From assembly GCF_022378355.1 (NCBI RefSeq), contig NZ_JAKMAJ010000007.1, positions 186,001 to 250,000 on the forward strand: DNA of 64,000 nucleotides, in the 5' to 3' direction. This stretch comes from Brenneria bubanii. Lineage in GTDB: Bacteria > Pseudomonadota > Gammaproteobacteria > Enterobacterales > Enterobacteriaceae. Positions 52,151-63,395 of the stretch are shown here, in pieces (within the stretch, counting starts at the first letter, position 1; each line of letters starts with the position of its first letter). The translations under genes and the position numbers were made by a program. The notes beneath the pieces were generated by a model. It searched no databases. It had not been told where the DNA came from and saw only the letters and a list, made by a program, of their open reading frames with translations.

Positions 52151-54766
52151 ATGAATCAACAGCCACAAGTGAAATATCGCCATGATTACCGTGCGCCGGA
52201 TTACACCATTACGGATATTGCGCTGAATTTCGACCTTCATGCGGACAACACCCAGGTAAAAGCCGTGAGCCGGGTGGTGCGGCGCGGCGAGCCGGGTGCG
52301 CCGCTGAAGCTGGACGGAGAAAACCTGAAGCTGGTGAGTCTCAATATTGATGGCTCGTCATGGCCCCATTACCAGGAACTGCATGACGGACTGATACTGA
52401 CGCAACTGCCCGCCGAGTTTACGCTGAGCATCGAAACGGAAATCAACCCGGCGGCCAATAGCGCGCTGGAAGGCTTGTACCAGTCGGGTGACGCGCTGTG
52501 TACGCAGTGTGAAGCGGAAGGCTTCCGCCACATCACCTATTATCTTGACCGCCCGGACGTATTGGCAAAATTCACGACCCGCATCACGGCGGATAAGTCG
52601 CGCTATCCCTATTTGCTGTCCAACGGCAACCGTATCGCTCAGGGCGATCTGGACAATGGGCGTCATTGGATTGAGTGGCAGGATCCTTTCCCGAAACCCT
52701 GTTATCTGTTTGCGCTGGTCGCCGGCGACTTTGATGTGCTACAGGATCGTTTTATCACGCGCTCCGGCCGGGACGTGGCGCTGGAGCTCTACGTCGACCG
52801 CGGCAATCTGGATCGCGCCGGGTGGGCGATGGCGTCGTTGAAAAATGCCATGAAATGGGATGAAACCCGTTTTGGACTGGAGTATGACCTCGACATTTAC
52901 ATGATTGTCGCGGTCGACTTTTTCAACATGGGGGCGATGGAAAACAAAGGGCTGAACGTATTCAACTCCAAATATGTGTTGGCGAAGGCAGAAACCGCCA
53001 CCGATAAGGACTACCTGAACATTGAAGCGGTAATCGGCCATGAATATTTTCACAACTGGACCGGTAACCGCGTGACCTGTCGGGATTGGTTCCAGCTCAG
53101 CCTCAAAGAGGGGCTGACGGTGTTCCGCGACCAGGAGTTCAGTTCAGATCTGGGATCGCGGCCGGTTAACCGTATTGATAACGTCAGGGTTATGCGCGGG
53201 GCGCAGTTTGCCGAGGACGCCAGCCCGATGTCGCACCCGATACGTCCCGATCAGGTAATAGAAATGAATAATTTCTATACGCTGACGGTGTATGAAAAAG
53301 GATCGGAAGTGATCCGCATGATGCATACCCTGCTAGGCGAGGAGAAATTCCAGGCCGGTATGCGTCTGTATTTTGAACGTCACGACGGTAGCGCAGCCAC
53401 CTGCGACGATTTTGTACAGGCGATGGAAGATGCCTCCGGCGTCGATCTGGCGTTGTTCCGCCGTTGGTATAGCCAGTCGGGAACGCCGGTGCTGACGGTG
53501 CGTGACGATTACGATGCGCAGTCCCAGCAATATAAATTGGTGGTCAGCCAAATGACGCCGATCGGCGCCGACAAGCAGGAGAAGCAACCGCTGCATATTC
53601 CGCTGGATGTCGAGCTGTACGATACGCTCGGGCAGGCGATTGCGCTGCAAAGAGACGGTGAAATGCTCTCTTCGGTTTTAAACGTCACCAAGGCGGAGCA
53701 AACCTTTGTTTTCGATCAGGTGCCTTGCCAACCGGTTCCTTCTTTATTACGTGAGTTCTCCGCGCCGGTAAAACTGAATTACGCCTGGAGCGATGAACAA
53801 CTGACGTTCCTGATGCGTCACGCCAGCAATGCGTTCTCTCGTTGGGATGCGGCACAGAGCCTGTTGGCGAACTACATTCGTCTCAATGTGGCGCGCTATC
53901 AGCAAAAGCAGTCGCTTTCGCTGCCGATGCATGTGGTGGATGCATTCCGCGCTATTTTGCTGGATGAACAGCTGGATCCCATGCTGGCATCGCAGATCCT
54001 GACGTTGCCGAGCGAAAATGAAATCGCCGAGTTATTCGAGATTATCGATCCCGAGGCCATTGCCGCCGTGCGAGACGGTCTGGTGCGAGCGATGGCGAAA
54101 GAGATGGCGGATGAGTGGCTGGCGGTTTATCGCGACAATCAGTTGCCGCAATACCGTATTGCGCATGAAGATATCGGCAAGCGCGCATTGCGTAATGTTT
54201 GCCTCTATTATCTGGCGTTTGGCGACCAGGCTCAGGCAGATAAGCTGGTGTCCGCCCAATACCGACAGGCTGATAACATGACCGATTCACTGGCGGCGTT
54301 GTCGAGCGCGGTAAGCGCGCAGCTACCGCGACGAGACGAACTGTTGAGCCATTTTGACGATCGCTGGCATCGGGATGGATTAGTGATGGATAAATGGTTT
54401 GCCTTACAGGCCACCAGCCCGGCCGCCGATGTGCTTGAACGTGTTCGCGCGCTTTTGCAGCATCGTTCGTTCAGTCTCAACAATCCCAATCGGTTACGTT
54501 CGCTGATTGGCGCGTTCAGCGCATCCAACCCGTCGGCGTTTCATGCCGAAGACGGCAGCGGCTACCGCTTCCTGACGGAGATGCTCACCGACCTCAATAC
54601 GCGCAATCCTCAGGTGGCCGCCCGCTTGATCGAGCCGTTGATTCGTTTAAAACGGTATGACGCCAGGCGTCAGGATTTGATGCGTCAGGCGCTGCAACAG
54701 TTAAAAACGCTGGATAATTTATCCGGCGATCTGTTTGAGAAAATCGGCAAAGCGTTACAGGACTAA
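52151..54766 (+). CDS. pepN: Aminopeptidase N
   Basis: PepN is the main cytoplasmic M1 zinc aminopeptidase, finishing peptide breakdown. The 871 residues compare with 870 in E. coli. The exopeptidase motif GAMEN begins at Gly261; zinc ligands are His297 and His301 in HEYFHNW and Glu320 in LKEGLTVF, at the same numbers as E. coli. The four-domain M1 layout is complete. A GAGGTG lies about 11 bases before the ATG. Confidence 0.98.
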   Translation: MNQQPQVKYRHDYRAPDYTITDIALNFDLHADNTQVKAVSRVVRRGEPGAPLKLDGENLKLVSLNIDGSSWPHYQELHDGLILTQLPAEFTLSIETEINPAANSALEGLYQSGDALCTQCEAEGFRHITYYLDRPDVLAKFTTRITADKSRYPYLLSNGNRIAQGDLDNGRHWIEWQDPFPKPCYLFALVAGDFDVLQDRFITRSGRDVALELYVDRGNLDRAGWAMASLKNAMKWDETRFGLEYDLDIYMIVAVDFFNMGAMENKGLNVFNSKYVLAKAETATDKDYLNIEAVIGHEYFHNWTGNRVTCRDWFQLSLKEGLTVFRDQEFSSDLGSRPVNRIDNVRVMRGAQFAEDASPMSHPIRPDQVIEMNNFYTLTVYEKGSEVIRMMHTLLGEEKFQAGMRLYFERHDGSAATCDDFVQAMEDASGVDLALFRRWYSQSGTPVLTVRDDYDAQSQQYKLVVSQMTPIGADKQEKQPLHIPLDVELYDTLGQAIALQRDGEMLSSVLNVTKAEQTFVFDQVPCQPVPSLLREFSAPVKLNYAWSDEQLTFLMRHASNAFSRWDAAQSLLANYIRLNVARYQQKQSLSLPMHVVDAFRAILLDEQLDPMLASQILTLPSENEIAELFEIIDPEAIAAVRDGLVRAMAKEMADEWLAVYRDNQLPQYRIAHEDIGKRALRNVCLYYLAFGDQAQADKLVSAQYRQADNMTDSLAALSSAVSAQLPRRDELLSHFDDRWHRDGLVMDKWFALQATSPAADVLERVRALLQHRSFSLNNPNRLRSLIGAFSASNPSAFHAEDGSGYRFLTEMLTDLNTRNPQVAARLIEPLIRLKRYDARRQDLMRQALQQLKTLDNLSGDLFEKIGKALQD

Positions 54767-54910
54767 CTCAGTATGCTGGCGGCATGTCTGCGTAAGCAGG
54801 CATGCCGATATTCAGACAATCGTTTTACTTTCCCGCCTGATGGAATTACCATCCTTGCCCAAAGAGTATTCTGACTTTATATATTTACGATTGGGATCTC
54901 AGGAGACGAT

Positions 54911-55921
54911 ATGTTCTATCCCGCTATCAGGAAAGCCTTATTTCAGTTCGATCCGGAACGCGCGCATGAACTGACTTTTCAACAATTACGACGTATTACC
55001 AACACCCCCTTTGAATTTCTCGTCCGCCAATCCGTTCCTACCAAGCCCGTCAACTGTATGGGGTTGTCATTTAAAAACCCGCTTGGCTTGGCCGCCGGTC
55101 TGGATAAAGATGGCGACTGCATTGATGCGCTGGGCGCTATGGGGTTCGGTTTCATTGAGGTGGGCACCGTCACGCCGCGTCCGCAACCGGGAAATGATAA
55201 GCCGAGATTGTTCCGTATTGTCGAAGCGGAAGGATTGATTAACCGGATGGGATTTAATAATCAGGGCGTCGATTATCTGGTCGAGAATGTAAAAAAATCA
55301 CGTTTTGGCGGCGTATTAGGGATCAATATCGGCAAGAATAAGGATACGCCGGTCGAACAGGGGAAAGAAGATTATCTGATCTGTATGGATAAGATCTATA
55401 GTCATGCGGGATATATCGCAATAAATATCTCCTCTCCCAATACCCCAGGATTGCGTAGTCTGCAATATGGCGACGCGCTGGACGATCTTTTACTGTCGAT
55501 AAAAAATAAACAAGCCGAATTAAATGCGAAATATCAGAAATATGTACCGGTCGCAGTAAAGATCGCGCCGGATCTTTCTGAGGAGGAATTGATCCAAATA
55601 GCGGATAGTTTAGTTCGCTATAATATTGACGGGGTCATCGCCACCAATACCACGCTCGACAGGAAACTGATCCAGGGGTTGAATCACTGTGGGCAGACCG
55701 GAGGATTAAGCGGTCGTCCCTTACAGCTACAAAGTACGGAAATTATCCGCCGTTTGTCTCAGGAATTAGCGGGGCGTTTGCCGATTATAGGGGTTGGCGG
55801 GATTGATTCCCTGATGGCCGCTCGTGAAAAAATCGATGCGGGCGCTACGCTGATTCAGATATATTCCGGCTTTATTTTTCGCGGACCAGGTTTGATTAAA
55901 GATATCGTTACACATATTTAG
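54911..55921 (+). CDS. pyrD: Dihydroorotate dehydrogenase (quinone)
   Basis: PyrD oxidises dihydroorotate to orotate, passing electrons to quinones at the inner membrane. It is the class 2 enzyme, 336 residues as in E. coli. The N-terminal helical extension (about 1-40) is the membrane-association part. The FMN barrel carries [24 protein letters not shown] with the catalytic Ser region, and VGGIDS near the end. AGGAG precedes the ATG. A strong palindrome follows the stop. Confidence 0.97.
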   Translation: MFYPAIRKALFQFDPERAHELTFQQLRRITNTPFEFLVRQSVPTKPVNCMGLSFKNPLGLAAGLDKDGDCIDALGAMGFGFIEVGTVTPRPQPGNDKPRLFRIVEAEGLINRMGFNNQGVDYLVENVKKSRFGGVLGINIGKNKDTPVEQGKEDYLICMDKIYSHAGYIAINISSPNTPGLRSLQYGDALDDLLLSIKNKQAELNAKYQKYVPVAVKIAPDLSEEELIQIADSLVRYNIDGVIATNTTLDRKLIQGLNHCGQTGGLSGRPLQLQSTEIIRRLSQELAGRLPIIGVGGIDSLMAAREKIDAGATLIQIYSGFIFRGPGLIKDIVTHI

Positions 55922-55971
55922 TTCTCAGGCTTATCCCGTAATAATGCAATACGCAGTAAAGCCGCGACGCA

Positions 55972-56014
55972 GCATATCCCAGGCGCTGACTTAAGTTAAG
56001 CGCCAGGGGTATGC
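55972..56014. terminator. Long palindromic hairpin after pyrD
   Basis: GCATATCCCAGGCGCTGACTT is almost the reverse complement of the following AAGTTAAGCGCCAGGGGTATGC; only three positions break the pairing, giving a stem near 20 bp. It starts 50 bases after the pyrD stop. No T-run follows. The rest of the 302-base gap to zapC shows no gene. Confidence 0.65.
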
Positions 56015-56223
56015 GAAAAGAGCCAATGCCGGGATGATGTGGGGAATGAAGGAGATATTGATTTATCTCAGGGGGTTTATTTATGCCTTCGGCTAGTCTA
56101 TATTTTATCCGTTTTCGCACATAATTTTATTAACACCTGACGGGTGTTTATTGCAGCTGATTTGCAATCAGTTATTTCCGATATTGGTGTGGTCGACGGT
56201 AAGAAAACCAAGGATAAAATAAC

Positions 56224-56793
56224 ATGAAATTAAAACCTGACGATAATTGGCGCTGGTATTTTGATACTGAACACGATCGGCTGATGCTGGATCTTGCCAA
56301 TGGCATGTTATTTCGTTCTCGCTTTCCGTCCAAAATGCTAACGCCGGACGCTTTCAATGAATGCGCATTCTGTGTTGAAGATGCAGCGCTGTTTTTTACC
56401 TACAGTGAAAAATGTCAGAGAATGGAATTGAGCCGGGATCTTCAGGGTGAATTAGTATTGAATGCGCTGGTAGCCTGTCGTTTTCTTAAACCACTGATGC
56501 CCAAAAGCTGGTATTTCGTACAACAGTCCGCGGAGAATGCAGTGGCGCCGCAAACGGGCGACATCGTTCAGGCACAATTAACCGGCAATCACGACACGGC
56601 GTATTTTTTGGTCGCGGAAGCGGGTGATAAAGCCAGCCTGTGTCTGCTGGCTCAGGAGCAACTTGAGATCAGCGCGAAAAGAATGCTGTTTGGGGATGCG
56701 ATAAAAATCATGCACGACCGATTATTACCGGCCGTCATCCGGGAAAGCGATAATCAAGGCGTATCTTCTTTTGACTATGCCAAGGTAGTGTAG
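56224..56793 (+). CDS. zapC: Cell division protein ZapC
   Basis: ZapC binds FtsZ and promotes bundling of protofilaments at the Z-ring. The 189 residues (E. coli 180) begin [20 protein letters not shown], strongly conserved, with [13 protein letters not shown] and [22 protein letters not shown]. The C-terminal tail after about residue 175 is longer than in E. coli. It is cytoplasmic and soluble. It is convergent with ycbX, 15 bases apart. Confidence 0.95.
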   Translation: MKLKPDDNWRWYFDTEHDRLMLDLANGMLFRSRFPSKMLTPDAFNECAFCVEDAALFFTYSEKCQRMELSRDLQGELVLNALVACRFLKPLMPKSWYFVQQSAENAVAPQTGDIVQAQLTGNHDTAYFLVAEAGDKASLCLLAQEQLEISAKRMLFGDAIKIMHDRLLPAVIRESDNQGVSSFDYAKVV

Positions 56794-56808
56794 TGCCTTT
56801 ATACCTTG

Positions 56809-57912
56809 TTACTGCAGGCTGATATCGCTTTGTGGTATACAGCTACAGGCCAGTATTTCTCCATGATCGCCGATTGAATTTTTCTTTAGCGCGGAAACTT
56901 CACCGCTGATTAATGTCAGCTTGCAGCAGCCGCACACCCCGGCACGGCAGGAGTAAGGAATTTTAATTCCCTGCTGCTCCAACTGTTCCAGCAGGATCTG
57001 CTGATTATTTCCTTGCAGACTTTTTCCCTGATAGTTAATGATAAGCGATTGTTCGCTCTGCTGCGGCGCAGAAATGGTTTCATTTTCCTGGCCCGCGCCA
57101 TAAATTCTGGGTGGTTTGGTCGCCAGCACCTCCAGCGTATCGCCAACCCGAACAATGCCGCTGTTGCGGGCTATCAGGTTCTGACCAAAATCAACATCGC
57201 CGTTTTCCGCGGTACGGAAAGACTGTAATGTCGTCAGCGGTTCAGCCGTGGGATGTTTTCTGCCGCGTTCAATACTGACCGTCGTCAGTATGCAGCGGCT
57301 ACAGGGTTCAACCACATCAAAAATCACGTCGCCGATGCGAATGGTCTGCCAGCTATCCTCCGCAAATGCTTCCGCGCCCGCGACCGCCAGATTAGGACGG
57401 AACTGTTCCAGTTTGATGCCAGCCGGACAACGTTGACGGAGCATCTGAAAAGACGCTTCATTGATTAATAAAAAAGGGTAGCCGTCGGCAAAAGAGAGCG
57501 GGATTTCAGGGTGTTTTTTTACGCGCCGGGAAGGTTCATCGCCAACCCAACGCAGCTGTACCTGACGCTTGAAATATTTGCTCAGCCAAACATTGATAAC
57601 GTCGGGGGCGATTCGCGCAGTAAAGTGGTTGCCCCAGACTTCAGTCAGTTGCGGGGTAGTGATGAAATCGCTAAGCCGCACGCTGGCGGTTTGTCCGTCA
57701 GGCGCTGAAATAAACAGGCCGTCCGGCAGCAGCGCCGGGGTAAACAGCACCAGTTGCGGAAACTGGCGGGCGGTGATGAATGTGCCGTCAGTTTCCGTCA
57801 CCATAAAGATGCGATCGTATGCCAGACCGCTGGCAGACACCATGGCATGGGATAACTGTAATCCACGCATGGATTTTACCGGATGAATATAAAGCCGCGT
57901 TACGCCAATCAC
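56809..57912 (-). CDS. ycbX: MOSC-domain 6-N-hydroxylaminopurine resistance protein YcbX
   Basis: YcbX is a molybdenum-cofactor-dependent protein that detoxifies N-hydroxylated bases such as 6-N-hydroxylaminopurine. From GTG 57912 it has 367 residues (E. coli 369), with AAGGA seven bases upstream; the frame extends to GTG 57960 without conservation. It has a MOSC N-terminal beta-barrel domain (about 1-110), a MOSC domain (about 115-265) with the Moco cysteine likely in EPCSRC, and a C-terminal 2Fe-2S ferredoxin domain (about 285-367) with CRAGVCGCC and a later Cys in LACSC. It is divergent from rlmL. Confidence 0.94.
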   Translation of the reverse strand: MIGVTRLYIHPVKSMRGLQLSHAMVSASGLAYDRIFMVTETDGTFITARQFPQLVLFTPALLPDGLFISAPDGQTASVRLSDFITTPQLTEVWGNHFTARIAPDVINVWLSKYFKRQVQLRWVGDEPSRRVKKHPEIPLSFADGYPFLLINEASFQMLRQRCPAGIKLEQFRPNLAVAGAEAFAEDSWQTIRIGDVIFDVVEPCSRCILTTVSIERGRKHPTAEPLTTLQSFRTAENGDVDFGQNLIARNSGIVRVGDTLEVLATKPPRIYGAGQENETISAPQQSEQSLIINYQGKSLQGNNQQILLEQLEQQGIKIPYSCRAGVCGCCKLTLISGEVSALKKNSIGDHGEILACSCIPQSDISLQ

Positions 57913-57946
57913 TACCTGTTCCTTATTGAAGTAAAACGGCAACTTT

Positions 57947-57974
57947 ATGACAAGCGTCACGGATTAGCTATAAT
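57947..57974 (+). promoter_or_regulatory. Sigma-70 promoter of rlmL
   Basis: ATGACA, a 16-base spacer, then a perfect TATAAT ending 35 bases before the rlmL start. Both hexamers and the spacing fit sigma-70. It lies in the 97-base gap between divergent ycbX and rlmL. Confidence 0.75.
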
Positions 57975-58009
57975 GCGCCTCAATTTTCTTTATTGGTGAT
58001 ATCGACGAT

Positions 58010-60127
58010 ATGAATGCTCTGTTTGCCAGCACGGCCCGTGGTCTGGAAGAATTATTAAAAAGTGAGCTTGAAGCGCTGGGCGCTCAGGCCTGTGCCGTGG
58101 TGCAGGGCGGGGTGCATTTCCAGGGCGATAATCGCTTACTGTATCAAAGTCTGCTGTGGAGCCGACTGGCATCGCGTATTTTGCTGCCGCTTAATGAATT
58201 CAAGGTACACAGCGATCTGGATTTGTATCTGGGCGTGCAGGCGATTGACTGGTCGACGGTTTTCAGCGTGGATAAAACCTTTGCCGTGCACTTCACCGGC
58301 ACCAACGACGATATCCGCAACAGCCAATACGGCGCGTTAAAAGTAAAAGATGCAATAGTCGACAGCTTTAGTCGCAAGGTAGGACAGCGTCCCGATGTGG
58401 CTAAACAGCAGCCTGATATCCGCATCAATGTCTTTTTACAGCGCGATACCGCCAGCGTATCGTTGGATCTCAGCGGCGATGGTTTGCATCAGCGCGGTTA
58501 TCGCGACCTGGCCGGGCTGGCGCCGTTGAAAGAAAACCTGGCGGCGGCCATCGTACTGCGCTCCGGCTGGCAGCAGGGTACGCCGATGGTCGACCCCCTG
58601 TGCGGCTCCGGAACGCTGTTGATTGAAGCGGCGATGATTGCCGCCGATCGCGCCCCCGGCTTGCACCGCACACATTGGGGATTCAATGCCTGGCTCCAGC
58701 ATGATGTGGAATTATGGCGCGAAGTAACCACTGAAGCACAGCGACGGGCGCGTCAGGGATTACAGGATACGACCTCGCGTTTCTTTGGTTCGGATAACGA
58801 TCGCCGGGTGATAGACATTGCCCGCGCTAACGCGCGTCGCGCCGGGGTCGAACAGCTGATTACCTTTGGCGTAAAAGATGCCGCGCAGTTGCAGAATCCG
58901 CTACCGGAAGGGCCGAAAGGCACCGTCGTCAGCAACCCGCCGTACGGCGAGCGTCTGGACAGCGAGCCGGCGCTGATTGCGCTGCACAACATGCTCGGGC
59001 GAAAAATGAAAAGTGATTTCGGTGGCTGGCAGCTGTCGCTGTTCAGCGCGTCACCGGAATTGCTCAGCTGCTTGCAACTGCGCGCCGAGCGCCAGTTCAA
59101 GGCCAAGAACGGCCCTCTGGACTGCGTGCAGAAAAATTACCAATTGGCGGAGAATCAAGGGACCGGCGCAGGGCGGATTGCGGAGGATTTCGCCAACCGG
59201 CTGCGTAAGAACATGCGTAAACTGGATAAGTGGGCGCGCCAGCAGGGCATCGAATGCTACCGCCTGTATGATGCCGATCTGCCAGAATATAATGTGGCGG
59301 TCGATCGCTATGCCAGTTGGGTGGTGGTGCAGGAGTATGCGCCGCCTAAAACCATTGACGCGCAGAAATCGCGTCAGCGCCTGTTCGACGTCATCAACGC
59401 CACGCTGAGCGTGTTGGAACTGCCGTCAAATCGTCTGATTCTGAAAACGCGTGAACGTCAGAAAGGGAAAAGCCAATATGAAAAACTGGCGCAGAAAGGC
59501 GAATTTTTGCTGGTAGAAGAGTATAACGCCAGGTTGTGGGTCAATCTGACGGACTACCTGGACACCGGCTTATTCCTCGACCACCGCATTGCCCGCAAAA
59601 TGCTGGGCGAAATGAGCCAGGGCAAGGATTTTCTCAATTTGTTCGCCTATACCGGCACCGCCAGCGTACACGCCGGACTGGGCGGCGCGCGCAGCACCAC
59701 TACCGTGGATATGTCGCGCACCTATCTGGAATGGGCGGAAAAAAACCTGCGGGCCAACGGCCTGACCGGGCGCCAGCACCGTTTGATCCACGCGGACTGC
59801 CTGTCGTGGCTGCGCGATGCCAATGAACAGTTTGACGTGATTTTCATCGATCCCCCGACGTTCTCCAACTCCAAACGGATGGACGAGTCGTTTGATGTAC
59901 AGCGCGATCATCTGGCGCTGCTGAAGGATCTTAAACGTCTGCTGCGTCAAAACGGGACGATCATGTTTTCCAATAATAAGCGCGGATTCCAGATGGATTT
60001 AGCGGGGTTGACGGCGTTAGGCCTGACGGCGAAAGAGATCACCGCCCGCACTCAGTCACAGGATTTTGCTCGTAATCGTCAAATTCACAACTGCTGGCTG
60101 CTGCAACATGCCGGCGAGGAAAAGTAA
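58010..60127 (+). CDS. rlmL: Bifunctional 23S rRNA m2G2445/m7G2069 methyltransferase
   Basis: RlmL (RlmKL) is a fused methyltransferase that modifies G2445 and G2069 of 23S rRNA during 50S assembly. The 705 residues compare with 702 in E. coli. The N-terminal THUMP domain (about 45-155) is followed by the first methyltransferase, with NPPY at 309-312, and a second Rossmann methyltransferase after about 480, with [11 protein letters not shown] and [10 protein letters not shown] from Asp614. uup follows after five bases, so the two are co-transcribed. Confidence 0.97.
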   Translation: MNALFASTARGLEELLKSELEALGAQACAVVQGGVHFQGDNRLLYQSLLWSRLASRILLPLNEFKVHSDLDLYLGVQAIDWSTVFSVDKTFAVHFTGTNDDIRNSQYGALKVKDAIVDSFSRKVGQRPDVAKQQPDIRINVFLQRDTASVSLDLSGDGLHQRGYRDLAGLAPLKENLAAAIVLRSGWQQGTPMVDPLCGSGTLLIEAAMIAADRAPGLHRTHWGFNAWLQHDVELWREVTTEAQRRARQGLQDTTSRFFGSDNDRRVIDIARANARRAGVEQLITFGVKDAAQLQNPLPEGPKGTVVSNPPYGERLDSEPALIALHNMLGRKMKSDFGGWQLSLFSASPELLSCLQLRAERQFKAKNGPLDCVQKNYQLAENQGTGAGRIAEDFANRLRKNMRKLDKWARQQGIECYRLYDADLPEYNVAVDRYASWVVVQEYAPPKTIDAQKSRQRLFDVINATLSVLELPSNRLILKTRERQKGKSQYEKLAQKGEFLLVEEYNARLWVNLTDYLDTGLFLDHRIARKMLGEMSQGKDFLNLFAYTGTASVHAGLGGARSTTTVDMSRTYLEWAEKNLRANGLTGRQHRLIHADCLSWLRDANEQFDVIFIDPPTFSNSKRMDESFDVQRDHLALLKDLKRLLRQNGTIMFSNNKRGFQMDLAGLTALGLTAKEITARTQSQDFARNRQIHNCWLLQHAGEEK

Positions 60128-60132
60128 CAACG

Positions 60133-62046
60133 ATGTCATTAATCAGCGTATCTGGCGCATGGCTGTCATTCAGCGATGCCCCATTGTTAGACAATACAGA
60201 ACTCCATATCGAAGAAAACGAACGCGTCTGTCTGGTTGGCCGTAATGGCGCGGGTAAGTCGACGCTGCTGAAAATACTGGCAAAAGAAATTCCGCTGGAT
60301 GACGGGCGGATTATCTATGAGCAGGATTTGATTGTTGCCCGCTTGCAACAGGATCCGCCGCGCGACGTTGCCGGAACCGTTTTTGATTTTGTCGCCGAAG
60401 GCGTTGCCGCCCAGGCCGGTTATCTGAAAGATTATCATGCGACGCTGCGGCTGGTTGAAACCGATCCCAGCGAAAGAAACATGAATCAGTTGGCCAAGCT
60501 GCAAGATATCCTTGAACATCAGGGGCTTTGGCAATTGGAGAGCCGTATTCACGAGGTACTGGAACAGTTAGGGCTGAAGGCCGACGCGGCGCTGGCTTCA
60601 CTGTCCGGCGGCTGGTTGCGTAAAGCGGCGCTGGGGCGCGCATTGGTCAGCTCCCCACGCGTGCTGCTGCTTGATGAACCGACCAACCACCTCGATATCG
60701 AAACCATCGACTGGCTGGAAACCTTTCTGAAAACCTTCCAGGGCAGCATTGTGTTCATTTCCCATGACCGTTCCTTTATCCGAAATATGGCGACCCGAAT
60801 TGTCGATCTGGATCGCGGCAAACTGGTGTCGTGGCCGGGAAATTACGACAAGTATCTGGAAGGAAAAGAAGAGGCGCTGCGGGTGGAGGATCTGCAAAAC
60901 GCCGAGTTCGATCGCAAACTGGCGCAGGAAGAGGTGTGGATCCGCCAGGGGATCAAGGCGCGCCGTACTCGTAATGAAGGCCGCGTTCGCGCATTAAAAA
61001 CGATGCGTCAGGAGCGTTCGCAACGTCGTGAAGTCATGGGCTCGGCGAAAATGCAGGTAGAAGAGGCGGCGCGCTCCGGAAAAATCGTCTTTGAACTGGA
61101 AGATGTTAATTATCAGGTCGATAATAAGGTGCTGACGCGTAATTTCTCTGCGCAGGTACAGCGCGGCGATAAAATTGCGCTGGTCGGGCCGAATGGCTGC
61201 GGTAAAACCACGCTGCTTAAACTGATGCTGAGCGAACTGACGCCAACCAGCGGTCGTATTCACTGCGGAACCAAGCTGGAGGTGGCTTACTTCGATCAGC
61301 ACCGGGCGGAGCTTGATCCTGAACGCACGGTGATGGATAACCTGGCGGAAGGGAAGCAGGAAGTGATGGTGAATGGTCGTCCTCGCCATGTGCTCGGTTA
61401 TTTACAGGACTTTCTGTTTCACCCCAAGCGGGCGATGACGCCGGTGAAAGCATTGTCCGGCGGGGAACGCAACCGCTTATTGTTGGCCCGTTTATTCCTG
61501 AAACCCAGCAACTTGCTGATCCTCGATGAACCGACCAACGATCTGGATGTAGAAACGCTGGAACTGCTGGAAGAGCTGATCGACAGTTATCAGGGGACGG
61601 TGTTGCTGGTAAGCCACGATCGTCAGTTTGTCGATAACTCGGTGACGGAATGTTGGATCTTTGAAGGCAACGGCGATATTTCGCGCTATGTCGGCGGTTA
61701 TTACGATGCGCAGAAGCAACGCGCGGAATCGACGCCTTTACGTACCGCCTCCGGGACGACGGCTTCGTCATCTTCCTCAGCGGATAACCGAACCGCACAG
61801 CCCGCTAAACGTCATTCGGGTAAACTGAGCTATAACCAGCAGCGCGAATTAGAGCAATTGCCGCTGCAAATAGAACAACTGGAACAACAGATAGATACGC
61901 TGCAAGCGCAAATGAACGATGCCGGTTTTTTCAGTCGTCCGCATGATGAAACGCAGCAGGTGCTGAGCGCATTGGCGGAAGCTGAAAAAATGCTGGAATC
62001 CTGTTTTGAACGATGGGAAATACTCGAAGCGCAAAAAAACGGTTAA
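60133..62046 (+). CDS. uup: ABC-F ATPase Uup
   Basis: Uup is a cytoplasmic ABC-F protein linked in E. coli to transposon excision, branched DNA intermediates and ribosome function. The 637 residues have two ATPase domains. The first has Walker A GRNGAGKST (36-44) and signature LSGGWLRKAALGRAL; the second has GPNGCGKTT and LSGGERNRLLLARL. A linker of about 80 residues lies between them. A C-terminal coiled coil (about 560-637), rich in Gln, Leu and Glu, is the DNA-binding part. Confidence 0.96.
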   Translation: MSLISVSGAWLSFSDAPLLDNTELHIEENERVCLVGRNGAGKSTLLKILAKEIPLDDGRIIYEQDLIVARLQQDPPRDVAGTVFDFVAEGVAAQAGYLKDYHATLRLVETDPSERNMNQLAKLQDILEHQGLWQLESRIHEVLEQLGLKADAALASLSGGWLRKAALGRALVSSPRVLLLDEPTNHLDIETIDWLETFLKTFQGSIVFISHDRSFIRNMATRIVDLDRGKLVSWPGNYDKYLEGKEEALRVEDLQNAEFDRKLAQEEVWIRQGIKARRTRNEGRVRALKTMRQERSQRREVMGSAKMQVEEAARSGKIVFELEDVNYQVDNKVLTRNFSAQVQRGDKIALVGPNGCGKTTLLKLMLSELTPTSGRIHCGTKLEVAYFDQHRAELDPERTVMDNLAEGKQEVMVNGRPRHVLGYLQDFLFHPKRAMTPVKALSGGERNRLLLARLFLKPSNLLILDEPTNDLDVETLELLEELIDSYQGTVLLVSHDRQFVDNSVTECWIFEGNGDISRYVGGYYDAQKQRAESTPLRTASGTTASSSSSADNRTAQPAKRHSGKLSYNQQRELEQLPLQIEQLEQQIDTLQAQMNDAGFFSRPHDETQQVLSALAEAEKMLESCFERWEILEAQKNG

Positions 62047-62111
62047 TTTTGCAACAAACGGCCTGATCATCGCGTCACGAAGCGGCGGCAGGCCAAAGGA
62101 GGCGGCTGGTA

Positions 62112-63395
62112 GTGTGTTCCCATGACCATCATCACCATCATCTTCATGATGATTATATGCTGTGCCCGCAGTGTGACTTGTTGGTCGAACTGCCGCAGTT
62201 GGCGCATGGCCAAAAAGCGGTTTGTCCGCGCTGTAAAACGGCACTGACCAGCAAACAGTCCGAACCCCGCAAACGGTCCGTTGGTTATGCATTCAGCGCT
62301 CTGTTCATGCTGCTGTTGGCGAATTTATTCCCGTTCGTGAACATGCGCGTTTCAGGGATGACCAGCGAAATTACGCTGGGTGAAATCCCTAAAGTGATGG
62401 TGGCGGATAATTATGCCAGCGTCGCGACGCTCTTTATGCTGTTTGTACAGTTGGTTCCCGCCTTTTGCATGGTGACGGTGATTGTGCTTTGTCTGCACGC
62501 TTCGTTGCCGTTGCCGCTGAAAAAAATCATGGCGAAGGTGCTGTTTCGACTGAAAAGCTGGGGAATGGCGGAGATTTTTCTGGCTGGTGTGCTGGTCAGC
62601 TTCGTCAAGCTGATGGCCTACGGCGACATTGGCATCGGCGGCAGCTTTACGCCCTTCGTGCTGTTCTGCGTGCTGCAGCTGCTGACGTTTCAAAGCCTGG
62701 ACCGCCGCTGGCTATGGAACGATATTGTGCCGCCGCCGGAGTTGCCGGCGATACCGCGCCCCGGCGTCAGCGGGCTGTCGCAGGGGCTGCGTTCTTGCTC
62801 ATGCTGTACCGCGATACTGCCTGCCGACCAGTTGATCTGTCCCCGCTGTCACCGTCATGGCCATGCACGCAGGAAGCATAGTCTACAGTGGACGATGGCG
62901 CTGCTGCTCACCTCGGTCATGCTTTACATACCTTCAAACCTGATGCCGATTATGATTACCGAGTCGCTGGGGAACCAGATGGGATCGACCATTATGTCCG
63001 GCGTCATCCTTTTGTGGGGCACCGGATCCTATCCGGTCGCCATGGTGATTTTCATTGCCAGTATAATGGTGCCGACGCTGAAAATGCTGGCATTGGGCTG
63101 GTTATGCTGGAGCGCCAACAGGAATGCAAAACAGGATCGTGAACGTCTGCACGTGGTTTATGAGATAGTCGAGTTTGTGGGGCGCTGGTCGATGATCGAT
63201 GTATTCGTGATAGCCGTATTGTCCGCGCTGGTGCGCGTTGGGCGGCTGATGAGCATTTATCCTGCGATTGGCGCGGTACTGTTTGCTTCCGTCGTTATTT
63301 TGACGATGTTTGCAGCAATGACATTTGATCCCCGATTACTGTGGGATCGCCGAGATGATGTTTTTCATAAGGAGTCCTCCGTTGACGAAAGATAA
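62112..63395 (+). CDS. pqiA: Paraquat-inducible protein A, inner-membrane component
   Basis: PqiA is the polytopic inner-membrane partner of the MCE protein PqiB in a lipid-transport system across the envelope, induced in E. coli by redox stress and stationary phase. The 427 residues start at GTG 62112 behind AAAGGAGG. There are two repeated halves, each opening with a zinc-ribbon-like cysteine set (CPQC/CPRC near 18-40 and CSCC/CPRC near 230-250) and followed by four hydrophobic segments. The N-terminus is unusually rich in histidine (five in a row). It overlaps pqiB by 14 bases. Confidence 0.96.
   Translation: MCSHDHHHHHLHDDYMLCPQCDLLVELPQLAHGQKAVCPRCKTALTSKQSEPRKRSVGYAFSALFMLLLANLFPFVNMRVSGMTSEITLGEIPKVMVADNYASVATLFMLFVQLVPAFCMVTVIVLCLHASLPLPLKKIMAKVLFRLKSWGMAEIFLAGVLVSFVKLMAYGDIGIGGSFTPFVLFCVLQLLTFQSLDRRWLWNDIVPPPELPAIPRPGVSGLSQGLRSCSCCTAILPADQLICPRCHRHGHARRKHSLQWTMALLLTSVMLYIPSNLMPIMITESLGNQMGSTIMSGVILLWGTGSYPVAMVIFIASIMVPTLKMLALGWLCWSANRNAKQDRERLHVVYEIVEFVGRWSMIDVFVIAVLSALVRVGRLMSIYPAIGAVLFASVVILTMFAAMTFDPRLLWDRRDDVFHKESSVDER

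Noticed and set aside
61217-61798. 193-codon minus-strand frame inside uup
   Set aside because: It is antisense to the second ATPase domain and Pro/Arg/Ser-rich, with no signature.
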